Shown: positions 17,734 to 28,504, numbered from the stretch's first letter. The stretch: 64,000 nucleotides of DNA from Paenibacillus sp. BIHB 4019 (GCF_002741035.1 NZ_CP016808.1:7092001-7156000); one strand, 5' to 3'. Notes: generated by a model from the letters alone, not told the origin. Translations and numbers: made by a program.

Positions 17734-18663
17734 CTATTGAAGCAGCGTAGGCATATGTTCCTGATTCGGATCGTGATTGGATTTATAAGGATAACCTGGG
17801 TCATAAGGCTCGACATGAATCGTTGCGTCCGTTAGGTGGGTAAAGCGTGTCAACAGCAGCCGTTTCACCCTTTTCGCCACTTCATGCCCTTCAAGCACAG
17901 TCACGCGCGGATTAACGCTAATAACCGCCTCCGCAACGACGTAGTGGCCCCGCTCGCGAGCGTGCAGCGACTGTACGGTAACGACGCCTTCCACTCGTTG
18001 AACGAGCTGCATGAGCTCCTCGGTATTTTCGCTGTATACTTCTGCAGCAGCTTCCTCTCTATGAGGGGAAGGCACAATAATGCGATAGCCGCCGTTCATG
18101 ACGATAACCGAAATGACGATAGCAGCTGCCGAATCAAAATAATAAAGCACCGGAAGCGAAATCAGCTTGCCCAGCCACGCGGCTCCTGCACCAATGAACA
18201 CGGCAAGTGTCGCATACAAGCTGCTGCCATGCTCCCTCTGTTTCCAGACGAGCTCCTTCACGAGCAGGCAGCCAGCCAGAACGACAAGCGCACTCCAATG
18301 GGGCGGCTTGCTAATGCCCTCCGCAATGTCCCGAACAGCCGAAATGCCAATTTCCAAGCCAATAAGGAGCAAGGCTGCCGCTAAAACGACATTCATGACG
18401 GTTTCTGTCTTCCGTGTTTCCTTGTGCTTTATGGCAGCAGCGCTGCCGTAAGGGGCTTCGCTGCCACTTTCATTACGCTGCGAAACGACCTTTTCCGCAA
18501 AAATAGCCGCCGCTTCAGCTGCCGATCGGCAACCGTCCGCAAGCAATGCTTTGCTGCCGGACAGCCAGCCTGCTGCCCCTTTCAACAACGCCAACGCCGC
18601 ATTACCCCAAATTCCTGACCAGCTGGCCGGCTCTGCTTTTGTATATCGTTGGTTCATTGTCAT
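17734..18663 (-). CDS. Cation diffusion facilitator family transporter
   Basis: 309 residues with about five to six membrane segments and a C-terminal cytoplasmic metal-binding-like domain. The family normally exports divalent metals by proton exchange. The TM2 signature, usually LADALHSxxD, reads LADGCRSAAE, so the usual metal-site His is Arg and the Asp is Glu. TM5 keeps an Asp in YFDSAAA. It lies between recJ and secF with short gaps. Transport specificity cannot be read, and the altered site leaves real metal transport uncertain. Confidence 0.85.
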   Translation of the reverse strand: MTMNQRYTKAEPASWSGIWGNAALALLKGAAGWLSGSKALLADGCRSAAEAAAIFAEKVVSQRNESGSEAPYGSAAAIKHKETRKTETVMNVVLAAALLLIGLEIGISAVRDIAEGISKPPHWSALVVLAGCLLVKELVWKQREHGSSLYATLAVFIGAGAAWLGKLISLPVLYYFDSAAAIVISVIVMNGGYRIIVPSPHREEAAAEVYSENTEELMQLVQRVEGVVTVQSLHARERGHYVVAEAVISVNPRVTVLEGHEVAKRVKRLLLTRFTHLTDATIHVEPYDPGYPYKSNHDPNQEHMPTLLQ

Positions 18664-18683
18664 GACTGCCTCCTTCTACGCTG

Positions 18684-19604
18684 TTAGACCGCAGTCTTGG
18701 CAGGCTGCTTTGCTTTAGGCTTTTGTTTGCTTTTAAGAAGAAGCCAGAGCGGGCTCGCAATACAGATCGACGAGTATGCGCCGCTTGTCAGACCGATAAT
18801 TTTCGCCAAGGCGAACAGCTTGATCGACTCGCTTCCGAAAAGGAATAAACAAACCGCGATAACGAGAACGGCCAGAACCGTATAAATGTTACGCGCCATC
18901 GTTTGCCAAAGGCTCTGATTGACCATTTCTGCGAGCTGATCATGCGTTTTCAGCTTGCCAAAACGAAGATTTTCACGAATTCGGTCGAAAATAACGATTT
19001 TATCATTAATCGAATAACCGATTGTCGTCAATACTGCGGCAATAAACGGCAGATCGACTTCCAGACGGAAAATGGAAAACACAGCGACAACGACAAAAGC
19101 GTCATACAAAATCGCAATGTTCGCTGCTAGCGCAAAGCGCCATTCGAAACGGATCATCACATAAATCATAATCGCGATACTCGCAATGATAACCGCATAA
19201 ATCGTCTTGAAGCCAAGCTCGCGCGCCATATCCGGGGATACAACGCTGACCTCTGCCGATACTTGATCGCCAAATTTGGCTTTAAACGCATTTTGAATTT
19301 CTGTTACTTTCGCTTGCTCCAATACTTCGTCAAAACGGGCAGAAACGCGATCGCCGTTCGTGCCGCCAACCGTCGGCGTGACGTTCGTAATGCCGGCTGT
19401 GGCCAAAACTTCCTTCGCATCCGCCTGGGTAAGAGCTTTGCCGACTACGATATCCATATTCGTACCTGCTTTAAAATCGACGCCATAGTTCAGGTTGAAG
19501 AGGAAAAGCGAAATAATCCCTATAACGGTTAAAATAATGGAAGCCATGAAAAACTTTTTGCTATGCTTAATAAAATCAAAATGCACCGTTGTTTTAAAGT
19601 TCAC
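18684..19604 (-). CDS. secF: Protein-export membrane protein SecF
   Basis: 306 residues. An N-terminal membrane segment, the periplasmic-type domain and five C-terminal membrane segments are visible. The VGYSINDKIVIFDRIREN-type motif appears near residue 200. With SecD it uses the proton gradient to help SecYEG complete export. It overlaps secD by 11 bases, so the pair is coupled. In B. subtilis the two are fused as SecDF; here they are separate. Confidence 0.96.
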   Translation of the reverse strand: MNFKTTVHFDFIKHSKKFFMASIILTVIGIISLFLFNLNYGVDFKAGTNMDIVVGKALTQADAKEVLATAGITNVTPTVGGTNGDRVSARFDEVLEQAKVTEIQNAFKAKFGDQVSAEVSVVSPDMARELGFKTIYAVIIASIAIMIYVMIRFEWRFALAANIAILYDAFVVVAVFSIFRLEVDLPFIAAVLTTIGYSINDKIVIFDRIRENLRFGKLKTHDQLAEMVNQSLWQTMARNIYTVLAVLVIAVCLFLFGSESIKLFALAKIIGLTSGAYSSICIASPLWLLLKSKQKPKAKQPAKTAV

Positions 19605-20826
19605 GGATGTCCGCCTCCTTCACGCCGAAATAGCTAGGTTTAGTAAATAGGTTGCTGCGAATCAGCAAATGAATCAGCAGGCGGGAGAAGAAGATGTTTG
19701 TAACGATACTGACCAGAATACTCAAAATCATCGTCAGTGCAAAACCTCTGATTGCACCGTTTCCGATGTAATAAAGCACGCCGCAGGAAATCATGTTTGT
19801 AATGTTCGCATCCATAATCGTACGGAACGAGTTTTTGGAACCGGCTTTAAGCGAGGAAAGCAGGCTTTTGCCGCTGCGGATTTCCTCTTTAATCCGTTCG
19901 TACATAATGATATTCGCATCAACCGCCATCCCGATACCAAGTACAAATGCGGCAATGCCCGGCAGCGTCAACGTAACATTCAGCATCTCGAATACGAGAA
20001 CCAGCAACCAAGTAAATGTAATGACCGTAATACCTGCTACAACGCCCGGAATACGGAACAAAATAATCAGGAACACCAAAATAATCGCCGAGCCAATAAT
20101 GCCAGCGCGAACGGTGTCTTCTAGCGACTGCTGTCCAAGTTTTGCGCCCACGCTTTGCGTGTATTTCTCGGTCAGCTTAAGCGGAAGTGCGCCCAAATTA
20201 ATCGTGTCTTTCAAGTTATTTGCTTCATCAAGCGTGAAGTTGCCGCTAATTTGCGCGCTTCCGCCGCTGATGGGCTGGTTGACGTTCGGATTCGACAGCA
20301 TTTCATCGTCGAGATAAATCGCAAGCGTCTTGCCAGTCAGTCTTCTTGTCACATCCTCAAATTTCTTCGCATCCTTCAGCTTAATCGAAACGACCGGATT
20401 ATTCAGCGAATCATATTCGACCGTAGCTGCATTTTGCACAAAATCATCACCTTGAAGCTCAACCGTGCCATCTGGCGCTTTAAACGTCAAATTAACCGGC
20501 TTCTTGATGATGTCCCTTACTTCATCCTCATTCGTAACGCCCGCAAGCTTGACGCGAATGCGGTTTGTTCCTTCAGTCGTAATCTCCGGCTCGGAAATGC
20601 CGATCTTGTCGGCACGAGCCTCAAGGCTTTTCGCCGTATCCTTCAGCAAAGTAGGCGTTACTTTATCGCCGGCCGTAAGCGGTTCTGCCTCATAAAGCAC
20701 CTCGAATCCGCCCTTCAAATCAAGGCCTAGCCGAATGCCGTTTACAAGCGATGGGCTCGTCCAAGCGATCACGCCAAACATGATGACAACGATCCCAAGG
20801 AAGGCAAATAATCTTTTCCCGTTCAT
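19594..20826 (-). CDS. secD: Protein-export membrane protein SecD
   Basis: 410 residues. The motif RLGLDLKGG follows the first membrane segment, a large extracytoplasmic P1 region follows, and the C-terminal membrane domain carries GMAVDANIIMYERIKEE. The start ATG at 20826 is preceded by TTAGGAAAT. A promoter at 20862-20890 drives secD-secF, which reads on toward the cation transporter and recJ. Confidence 0.96.
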   Translation of the reverse strand: MNGKRLFAFLGIVVIMFGVIAWTSPSLVNGIRLGLDLKGGFEVLYEAEPLTAGDKVTPTLLKDTAKSLEARADKIGISEPEITTEGTNRIRVKLAGVTNEDEVRDIIKKPVNLTFKAPDGTVELQGDDFVQNAATVEYDSLNNPVVSIKLKDAKKFEDVTRRLTGKTLAIYLDDEMLSNPNVNQPISGGSAQISGNFTLDEANNLKDTINLGALPLKLTEKYTQSVGAKLGQQSLEDTVRAGIIGSAIILVFLIILFRIPGVVAGITVITFTWLLVLVFEMLNVTLTLPGIAAFVLGIGMAVDANIIMYERIKEEIRSGKSLLSSLKAGSKNSFRTIMDANITNMISCGVLYYIGNGAIRGFALTMILSILVSIVTNIFFSRLLIHLLIRSNLFTKPSYFGVKEADIREL

Positions 20827-20861
20827 ATTTCCTAAGTCCCCCTTATGATCTCAATATTCCT

Positions 20862-20890
20862 ATTATACTTGCGAGCAATTTTCGAGTCAA
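20862..20890 (-). promoter_or_regulatory. Promoter of secD-secF
   Basis: TTGACT at 20890-20885, a 17-base spacer, and a perfect TATAAT at 20867-20862. The -35 directly follows the T-run of the comN terminator. Confidence 0.8.
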
Positions 20891-20896
20891 AAAAAA

Positions 20897-20922
20897 GAAA
20901 CCATTCCCTTAGAAATGGGTTC
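20897..20922 (-). terminator. Terminator overlapping the comN stop codon
   Basis: An AACCCATT arm pairs, with one bulged C, with AATGGTT, followed on minus by TTTTTTTT. The comN TAA lies in the loop. Confidence 0.65.
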
Positions 20923-21148
20923 CCCGGTAAGCGCTAATCGTCAAAAAGTTCATAAAGCTCGTCACCTTCAGCGATAAAATGTCGTTGACCAGCTTGTGCA
21001 GCTCCGGCTGCCCGCTCTTTTTATAACCCGCGCTTACGCATGCCCAAATGTCTTTGCCGCTTGCATGTTCATAGCCAATAAGCTGAAACTCCTCTGCCTT
21101 GCTGTTGCACAGCTGTTCAATTACCTGAGCCAGGTCCTGTTCTTCCAT
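20909..21148 (-). CDS. comN: Post-transcriptional regulator ComN-like
   Basis: 79 residues. The C-terminal pattern LHKLVNDILSLKVTSFMNFL matches the small ComN/YrzD family. Its location between secD and spoVB is the B. subtilis position. In B. subtilis ComN acts after transcription on late competence genes; here the role is inferred. The start ATG follows GGGAGG. It has its own terminator overlapping the stop. Confidence 0.85.
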   Translation of the reverse strand: MEEQDLAQVIEQLCNSKAEEFQLIGYEHASGKDIWACVSAGYKKSGQPELHKLVNDILSLKVTSFMNFLTISAYRGTHF

Positions 21149-21308
21149 AGCCGCGCCTCCCGTGCTTTTTTGCCTTGATTGCTACTATTCGCTGCCCATT
21201 GCACATATTCCTGCACATAAAGCGATGTTCATTATCCAATCATGATTCGGACATGCCGTGCATAACTATGATACTGCAACAATACGGCTAATGGAATGAG
21301 GGGCGAGT

Positions 21309-22874
21309 ATGACCAAGCAAACGTTTATAAAAGGGGCCATGATTTTACTTGCAGCAGGCGTCATCAATCGAATTCTCGGCTTCGTCCCGCGCATTGCGCT
21401 GCCGCGCATTATAGGCGCCGAAGGCGTGGGGCTGTATCAGCTGAGCTATCCATTTTTGGCCGTTATGCTGACAATAATTACCGGCGGCATTCCGCTCGCC
21501 GTTGCCAAGTGGATTGCCGAAGCCCAGTCAAACGGAGATGAGGCAAGGGTTCGCCATATTTTCCGCAGCGCTCTGCTGCTTACGATCTTTCTTGCCATTA
21601 CGCTGACCAGCCTGCTGCTGCTGTTCTCGCCTTGGATTACTGCGCATTTGCTGCCGGACAAGCGTGTGCAGCGCACATTTCTGTTCATGACGCCGATGCT
21701 GCTGATCGTCGGCATCTCATCTGTATTTCGCGGCTACTTCCAGGGCAAGCAAAATATGATTCCTTCCGCCGCTTCCCAAATTGTGGAGACGGTGCTGCGA
21801 ATTATTTTCTCGCTTGGCTTTGCGATGCTTCTCATGCCCAAAGGGCTGGAATGGGCAGCGGCTGGCGCCATGCTTGGCGTCGTGGTCGGAGAAATTGGCG
21901 GCCTAGCCGTCCTGCTGTGGAAATATGCGAGCGAAAAAAAGGCTCCCGCTCAATTGGCCGAGGCAAGCATGCCCTCAACAGCTGCTGATAAGGGACCCAT
22001 TATGGGCAAGCTGCTTAGCCTGTCCATACCGGTTACAGCCAGCCGCCTTGTCGGCTCGCTCTCCTATTTGCTCGAATCCATTTTCACAGCTCGCAGTCTT
22101 GCTACGGCAGGCATTGCTACAGGCATTGCTACGGCGCAGTACGGAGCGCTGCAAGGAATGGTCATCCCGCTCATCCTGCTGCCAACCGCTTTGACCTATT
22201 CCCTCGCCTCCTCGCTAATTCCGTCGCTTTCTGAGGCTGCCTCACGCGGCGATATGGCTACGATTCATAAGCGCTTGCACCAATCGATGAGGCTGGCCCT
22301 AGTCGCCGGAGCGCCTTTCGTTGTCATTCTCGGCCTATTCGCCGAGCCGATCTGCCGGATGCTGTACAACCACAGCGAAATTGCTCCTATGCTGCAGCTG
22401 CTTGCCCCTGTCGGCCTTTTTATTTATTTGCAGGCTCCCCTGCAAGCGACACTTCAGGCGCTGGATAAACCGGGAAAGGCGCTTATGAACACGTTTATTG
22501 GAGCGGCTATTAAGCTGGTCTTAATTATTTATCTCGCCTCCAAGCCCGAATTCGGCATATACGGCGCTTTGATTGCGATTAATTTGAATATTGTGCTAGT
22601 CACTGCGCTGCATGGCATTAGCGTTCTCAAGCTAATCGGCTTCCGCATGAAGCTGCGCGATTTTATGAAGGTCATCTCTGCTATGGTAGTGATGGGCGCA
22701 GCCGCTCGCTTCGTCATGAACCGTGAGCCGCTCGCTGCGGAATGGGTGAATTTGCTCGTTGCCTGTGCATGCGGGGCTATTGTATATTTGGCGCTAATGG
22801 TGTGGACGAATATTATTGACCGGCATGACCTCACCCGCTTGCCTAAAATCGGCCATTGGTTTTCACGAACCTAG
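21309..22874 (+). CDS. spoVB: Stage V sporulation protein B / MOP-family polysaccharide exporter-like
   Basis: 521 residues with about 14 predicted membrane segments, as in the MATE/MurJ-type MOP superfamily. SpoVB is needed for spore cortex synthesis and probably handles lipid-linked peptidoglycan precursors in the mother cell. The start at 21309 follows GAGGGGCGAG. It is transcribed opposite to all its neighbours and ends at a shared terminator. Identity rests on the fold, the GVGLYQLSYPF-like N-terminal motif and synteny with comN and the DUF421 gene. Confidence 0.9.
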   Translation: MTKQTFIKGAMILLAAGVINRILGFVPRIALPRIIGAEGVGLYQLSYPFLAVMLTIITGGIPLAVAKWIAEAQSNGDEARVRHIFRSALLLTIFLAITLTSLLLLFSPWITAHLLPDKRVQRTFLFMTPMLLIVGISSVFRGYFQGKQNMIPSAASQIVETVLRIIFSLGFAMLLMPKGLEWAAAGAMLGVVVGEIGGLAVLLWKYASEKKAPAQLAEASMPSTAADKGPIMGKLLSLSIPVTASRLVGSLSYLLESIFTARSLATAGIATGIATAQYGALQGMVIPLILLPTALTYSLASSLIPSLSEAASRGDMATIHKRLHQSMRLALVAGAPFVVILGLFAEPICRMLYNHSEIAPMLQLLAPVGLFIYLQAPLQATLQALDKPGKALMNTFIGAAIKLVLIIYLASKPEFGIYGALIAINLNIVLVTALHGISVLKLIGFRMKLRDFMKVISAMVVMGAAARFVMNREPLAAEWVNLLVACACGAIVYLALMVWTNIIDRHDLTRLPKIGHWFSRT

Positions 22875-22923
22875 ACCACAGCCTGCGATAATATCTTCAT
22901 ACATTCGTATCGTTAAAAAAAAG

Positions 22924-22969
22924 GCCGCGAGCGGTTTGGGAATCCTTGCTCCCAAACTACTTTCGCGGC
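22924..22969. terminator. Bidirectional terminator shared by spoVB and the DUF421 gene
   Basis: GCCGCGA pairs with TCGCGGC around a TTTGGGA/TCCCAAA inner stem. T-runs follow on both sides (TTTTTCG on plus, TTTTTTTT on minus). The stop codon of the DUF421 gene lies within it. Confidence 0.85.
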
Positions 22970-23781
22970 TTTTTCGTTTTATCCAAAAACAGCTTGCCTT
23001 TATGGTCTATTGTACAAAGGAATACTTCCTTAAAGTCGGTTACCCCTTCATCCTGAAGGATATTTTTCAGCCAAAAACGGGTTTTCTCCAGCTTCTCCAA
23101 ATTTTCATCCTGTACTTTGCCATCCATAATGAGCGGAATAGGCAAAATCTCAAAACGATATTTTGGCGGAATGACTTTAGCATTATGCTGCATAGACAGC
23201 TTGCCCGCCAATTCCGAATCAAGCTCAGCCCTACTGCCTTCTTCCGCCTGCTGCTGCTGCTCGTCTCCGCCCCTGCCCAGTTGTTCCTCCACATTCAAAC
23301 GCTCTTCCGCTATCTCTTCCGGGGACCCTTCCGTACTTTTAGGAATGACCGACAGCTTGCCGCTCGTTTCCAAAATCGCAAATTCCACATCCGAGATTCT
23401 TGTAATTTGATTTTCTCTAAGCTGGAGCATAAAATCATCGAGATTATAGCGCTGCTTGCGCATGACATCGCGATTCAGCTTGCCCTTCGCCATAATAACG
23501 CTTGGCTTCCCGTCAAATAGCTGGCGCAGCTTGCGATTTTTCAGCGCCACAAAAGCCATTCCCACCTGCACCAGCATTAATATAACCATCGGCACAATGC
23601 CTTCCCACATCGTTCGATCCAAATCCTCTATAACGATCACAGCTATTTCGGCAATCATAACCGAGATAACGAGGTCAAAAACCGACAGCTTGCCGATTTC
23701 CCGTTTTCCCATAAACCGCATGATGAGAAATACGATGAAATAAATCAATACGGTACGCAGCACAAGGGTCAAAAATTCCAA
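22957..23781 (-). CDS. DUF421 membrane protein (YetF/YrbG-like)
   Basis: 274 residues. Three N-terminal membrane segments are followed by the YetF-type domain with KGKLNRDVMRKQRYNLDDF and DVEFAILETSGKLSVI motifs. A Gln/Glu-rich insertion (about residues 178-205, GGDEQQQQAEEG) is a local feature. Related B. subtilis proteins sit in the spore or cell membrane and their chemistry is unsettled. Position beside spoVB matches yrbG. Confidence 0.88.
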   Translation of the reverse strand: MEFLTLVLRTVLIYFIVFLIMRFMGKREIGKLSVFDLVISVMIAEIAVIVIEDLDRTMWEGIVPMVILMLVQVGMAFVALKNRKLRQLFDGKPSVIMAKGKLNRDVMRKQRYNLDDFMLQLRENQITRISDVEFAILETSGKLSVIPKSTEGSPEEIAEERLNVEEQLGRGGDEQQQQAEEGSRAELDSELAGKLSMQHNAKVIPPKYRFEILPIPLIMDGKVQDENLEKLEKTRFWLKNILQDEGVTDFKEVFLCTIDHKGKLFLDKTKKPRK

Positions 23782-23918
23782 GTGGTCCCGCCTCCTTCAT
23801 CGCTCGCGCCTGCTGCTTTTTGGCCTGAGCGGTCTGTACACGTATTCTCACCTGCCGCCATCTCCCTCATACGAAACGGCCAGGCACGAATTTATGGTAA
23901 AGGCGGGAAAACATAAAA

Positions 23919-25256
23919 TTACGGGATCAGAATAAAATACACATAAGCCGTAGAGACGAGCAGCGACATAAATGCAATTGGCGCACCTACTTTAAGAAAG
24001 GCTCTAAAATGAAAGCTTTTGCCTTCCCGCAAAGCAAGGCCTGCGGCAATTACGTTTGCGGAAGCGCCAATGAGCGTGCCGTTGCTGCCGAGATTTGCGC
24101 CAAGCGACAGCGACCACCACAGCGGCTCCATTTGAACCGCGCTTAGTCCCAGCTCGGCACCCATCGCTTGAATAACGGGAACCATTGCCGTTACAAATGG
24201 CACATTATCCATCGTGGCAGAGGCTACGCCGGAAATCCACAATAGCAGCAATGACGCTATATCAACATTACCGGAAGTCATTTGCAGCACAACCAAAGCG
24301 ATTTGGTTTGTCCAATTCGTTGCCGAAAGTCCCGCTACCATAATAAATAAACCAATAAAAAATAATATCGTACCCCAATCCACCATGCGGAAGGCAATTT
24401 CTGCTTCCTTGCGCTTCAAACCTATGACCATGAGCAGGGCCGCACTGCCAAGCGCAATAGCCGCCGGCTCAATGCCTAATGCCGAATGGAGCGTAAAGGC
24501 AATAATGGTTAGCAAAAATACGACGACCGATTTGATCATCAGCGGGCGATTTTTAATATAGGAGCTGGCGGAAAGCTTCATCAGCTCGCTAGCTTCCTTG
24601 CTTTTATGCGTAGGCTTAAAATGCTTGCGGTACACGAACAAAAACAAACCTATCGTAACGATCAATATAAACAACGATACGGGTCCTAAATGGACGATAA
24701 AGGCATTAAACGTTAACTGCTTGTTCGCAGAGCCAATAATCATATTAACCGGATCACCGATTAAAGTAGCAGCACCACCGATGTTGGAAGCTGCAATTTC
24801 TGCAAAAACAAACGGGTAGGGATTCAGCTTCAGCAACTTTGTAATCGACATCGTTACCGGAATAACGAGCAGCATAATCGTTACATTGTCCAGAAATGCT
24901 GAGCTAATGCCAGTCAAGGCAATGAGCAGTATAAAGATTTTCCACGAGCTTCCTTTGACCCGCTGGGCCAGCTTGATCGCTATGTATGGGATGACCCCTG
25001 CCCGGTTTAAAATGCCGACAAGCAGCATCATGCCGATGAGCAGCATAATGACCCGCCAGCCGACCGCCTCCGTAAAGGCATAACGCAAATCCAATATGCC
25101 CAGCACCAATATGAGAAATGCGCCTGCAAGCGCCGCCACTGCCCGATTGATTTTATCCGTAATGACAAAGGCATAGGTTACCAAAAAAATAATTGCTACC
25201 GCGATAACCTGCCAAGCCGCCGGATTGTAAAGCATTCCTGCTGCCTTGGTTTCCAT
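23919..25256 (-). CDS. ArsB/NhaD-type (ion transporter superfamily) permease
   Basis: 445 residues, about 11-12 membrane segments. Motifs such as AFLDNVTIMLL in the first half and ATMDNVPFVTAM in the second are the duplicated DN signature of the ion transporter superfamily (ArsB, NhaD, CitMHS). The substrate may be an anion, organic acid or Na+; it cannot be read from sequence. The start follows AAAGGGTGAAG. It is a stand-alone gene with its own promoter at 25284-25313. Confidence 0.88.
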   Translation of the reverse strand: METKAAGMLYNPAAWQVIAVAIIFLVTYAFVITDKINRAVAALAGAFLILVLGILDLRYAFTEAVGWRVIMLLIGMMLLVGILNRAGVIPYIAIKLAQRVKGSSWKIFILLIALTGISSAFLDNVTIMLLVIPVTMSITKLLKLNPYPFVFAEIAASNIGGAATLIGDPVNMIIGSANKQLTFNAFIVHLGPVSLFILIVTIGLFLFVYRKHFKPTHKSKEASELMKLSASSYIKNRPLMIKSVVVFLLTIIAFTLHSALGIEPAAIALGSAALLMVIGLKRKEAEIAFRMVDWGTILFFIGLFIMVAGLSATNWTNQIALVVLQMTSGNVDIASLLLLWISGVASATMDNVPFVTAMVPVIQAMGAELGLSAVQMEPLWWSLSLGANLGSNGTLIGASANVIAAGLALREGKSFHFRAFLKVGAPIAFMSLLVSTAYVYFILIP

Positions 25257-25283
25257 CTCGCTTCACCCTTTCTTATCCCTCAC

Positions 25284-25313
25284 ATTATACGTAATTGGAT
25301 AGAATTTCGTCCA
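25284..25313 (-). promoter_or_regulatory. Putative promoter of the ArsB/NhaD-type gene
   Basis: TGGACG at 25313-25308 and a perfect TATAAT at 25289-25284, with an 18-base spacer. The -35 is weak. Confidence 0.5.
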
Positions 25314-25389
25314 CCCTTCCGCTTGCCTGTACTATTCCGCAGAGCCTGGCCATATGGTTTAAGTAAAAGGAATTTAAAGGAGGAAAACG

Positions 25390-25782
25390 ATGAATCCCAT
25401 CAAACATGTTCCGCGGCCTCCCCAGATCGCTTCTCCTATGCTGGCGGGTCTCCTGTATGCCATCATTTGGCTTGCTTTAGGCGCATTGCTGCTCTCGCTT
25501 TTGCTGCATTTTGGAAATATGAAGGAAAGCAGCCTGCCGACCTTCGCAGCATGTATTCATGGCGTATCCGCTTTTGCGGGCGGATTAACGTCCGGCAAGC
25601 GATCCGGCATGAAAGGCTGGTATCAGGGCGGTTTGCTTGGCTTGCTCTATGGTTTGACTATATTGCTGATTGGCTTTCTGGCTGCCGATGCCGGATTTTC
25701 TCTGCATACCGCCATTGTCCTTGGCATTACTTTGCTGCTTGGCGCTTTTGGGGGCGTTATTGGCGTCAATCTTAAAAAGTAA
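25390..25782 (+). CDS. TIGR04086 family membrane protein (YrzE-like)
   Basis: 130 residues, four predicted membrane segments with glycine-rich turns. The gene follows AAAGGAGG. The position between the DUF421 gene and yajC, and the GGLTSGKRSGMKGWYQGG motif, match the small sporulation-associated YrzE family. Function unknown. It ends at a strong terminator. Confidence 0.85.
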   Translation: MNPIKHVPRPPQIASPMLAGLLYAIIWLALGALLLSLLLHFGNMKESSLPTFAACIHGVSAFAGGLTSGKRSGMKGWYQGGLLGLLYGLTILLIGFLAADAGFSLHTAIVLGITLLLGAFGGVIGVNLKK

Positions 25783-25877
25783 TTCGGCAGCCGGCATCAT
25801 TTTTAGACGGCATAGGAGCGCGAACGGGGAAAAATAGAAGCAGCTTAGCCTAAAGAAGGCTTCTACATACTCATATA

Positions 25878-25924
25878 AAAAAGCCTGCGCCTTGAAGGAG
25901 TAACCTTCAAGGCGCAGGCTTTTT
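25878..25924. terminator. Strong bidirectional terminator
   Basis: AAAAAGCCTGCGCCTTGAAGG and its exact complement flank a 5-base loop. T-runs follow in both directions. It ends the yrzE-like gene and the yajC operon. Confidence 0.95.
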
Positions 25925-25936
25925 GGAGCTATCCTA

Positions 25937-26257
25937 CTAATCTTTCGAAAGCGTAGGCGCACTGCTAACGACCGAGCTAATTGCGCTGCGTTCAAACGTC
26001 AGCTTAACCGTATCATTGACGCGAAGTACGACTGTGTCATCCGTCAATTCCGTGATTGTACCATGCATACCGCCGATTGTTGAAATTTTATCGCCTTTTT
26101 TCAATTGCGACAACAGCGCTGTACGTTGCTTTTGTTTCTTCTGTTGCGGACGAATCAGCAAGAAATAGAACACGGCAAACATAAGCAGAATCGGCCATGC
26201 CATGCCCCAAATGCTATTTGCTGGTGCTCCAGCTGCATCTGCTAACCATAGTGACAT
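25937..26257 (-). CDS. yajC: Sec translocase accessory subunit YajC
   Basis: 106 residues. One N-terminal membrane segment ends in the family signature YFLLIRPQQKKQKQ, followed by a soluble domain with GDKISTIGGMHGTI. It joins SecDF in the membrane. The start follows AAAGGGGGG. Last gene of the ruv-queA-tgt operon, 15 bases after tgt. Confidence 0.95.
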   Translation of the reverse strand: MSLWLADAAGAPANSIWGMAWPILLMFAVFYFLLIRPQQKKQKQRTALLSQLKKGDKISTIGGMHGTITELTDDTVVLRVNDTVKLTFERSAISSVVSSAPTLSKD

Positions 26258-26272
26258 TGAAATCCCCCCTTT

Positions 26273-27409
<1,137 letters not shown>

Positions 27410-27447
27410 TCACGCTTCCTGTCTTCTTTAATTTTGTTGCTCCACTA

Positions 27448-28494
27448 TTAATAAATAAACATCGCATCACCGAAGCTAAAAAAGCGGTATTCCTCACGAA
27501 TCGCTTCTGCATAAGCGCCCATAACCGCATCGCGCCCAGCAAGCGCGCTGACGAGCATAACCAGCGTCGACTTGGGCAAATGGAAATTGGTTAGCAGCGC
27601 ATTAACGAGCTTGAAGGAGTAGCCCGGAAAAATAAAAATATCAGTCCAGCCGCTGCATGCCTGAATAACTTCCTTCTCAAAGCGCGCCGCAACGGTTTCC
27701 AGCGTCCTTGCAGAGGTTGTCCCTACAGCAACGATGCGTGCGCCCTCAGCCTTCGCCTGATTCAGCAGCGCCGCGGTCTCCTCGCTAAGCTCATAATATT
27801 CCGAATGCATCACATGCTCTTCCACTACGTCCACCGACATCGGTCGAAACGTTCCAAGCCCTACATGCAGCGTCACATATGCAATGCGCACACCTTTATC
27901 CGCAAGCTGCTGCAAAAAGTCTGAGGTAAAATGCAGTCCAGCCGTCGGGGCTGCCGCCGAGCCATCATTCTTGGCATAAACGGTCTGATAGCGCTCACGC
28001 TCCTCCAGACGTTCCCGAATGTAAGGCGGAAGCGGCATTTCACCAAGCCGCTCCAGCAGCTCCTGAAAAATGCCCGTATAGGCAAACCGGATCGTACGGC
28101 CGCCCATATCGCCTTCTTCTTCAACAAAGGCACGAAGCAGCGGCTGGCCGCTGCCGTCGTCGCCAAACCATACCTCTGCGCCGATCTTCATGCGTTTGGC
28201 CGGCTTCGCGAGCGCCTCCCAGCGGTCACCTTCCAGCTGCTTGAGCAGCAGCAGCTCAATCTTCGCCCCTGTATCGGCCTTCGCGCCAATTAAACGAGCA
28301 GGCAGTACCCTGGTGTCATTAAGCACCAGCACATCGCCGGCATGCAAATGCTGCGCCAGATCGGTGAAGCTTTCATGGTTCACCGATCCATTGCTGCGGT
28401 CCAGCGTTAAAAGCCTCGATGAAGTGCGCTGCTGCAGCGGGGTCTGAGCAATTAAATGCTCCGGCAGTTCAAAATCAAACATTTCTACGTTCAT
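27448..28494 (-). CDS. queA: S-adenosylmethionine:tRNA ribosyltransferase-isomerase
   Basis: 348 residues. Motifs [14 protein letters not shown] at the N-terminus, TRVLPARL, and [10 protein letters not shown] match QueA. It transfers the ribosyl part of AdoMet to preQ1 in tRNA to form epoxyqueuosine. It is followed by tgt as in B. subtilis. The start is the first of two in-frame ATGs (28494 or 28482). Confidence 0.97.
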   Translation of the reverse strand: MNVEMFDFELPEHLIAQTPLQQRTSSRLLTLDRSNGSVNHESFTDLAQHLHAGDVLVLNDTRVLPARLIGAKADTGAKIELLLLKQLEGDRWEALAKPAKRMKIGAEVWFGDDGSGQPLLRAFVEEEGDMGGRTIRFAYTGIFQELLERLGEMPLPPYIRERLEERERYQTVYAKNDGSAAAPTAGLHFTSDFLQQLADKGVRIAYVTLHVGLGTFRPMSVDVVEEHVMHSEYYELSEETAALLNQAKAEGARIVAVGTTSARTLETVAARFEKEVIQACSGWTDIFIFPGYSFKLVNALLTNFHLPKSTLVMLVSALAGRDAVMGAYAEAIREEYRFFSFGDAMFIY

Positions 28495-28504
28495 CTGTCA
28501 GTCA

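Noticed and set aside
21180-21308. Sigma-E promoter for spoVB
   Set aside because: GCATAACTATGATA resembles part of a sigma-E -10, but no convincing -35 is present.
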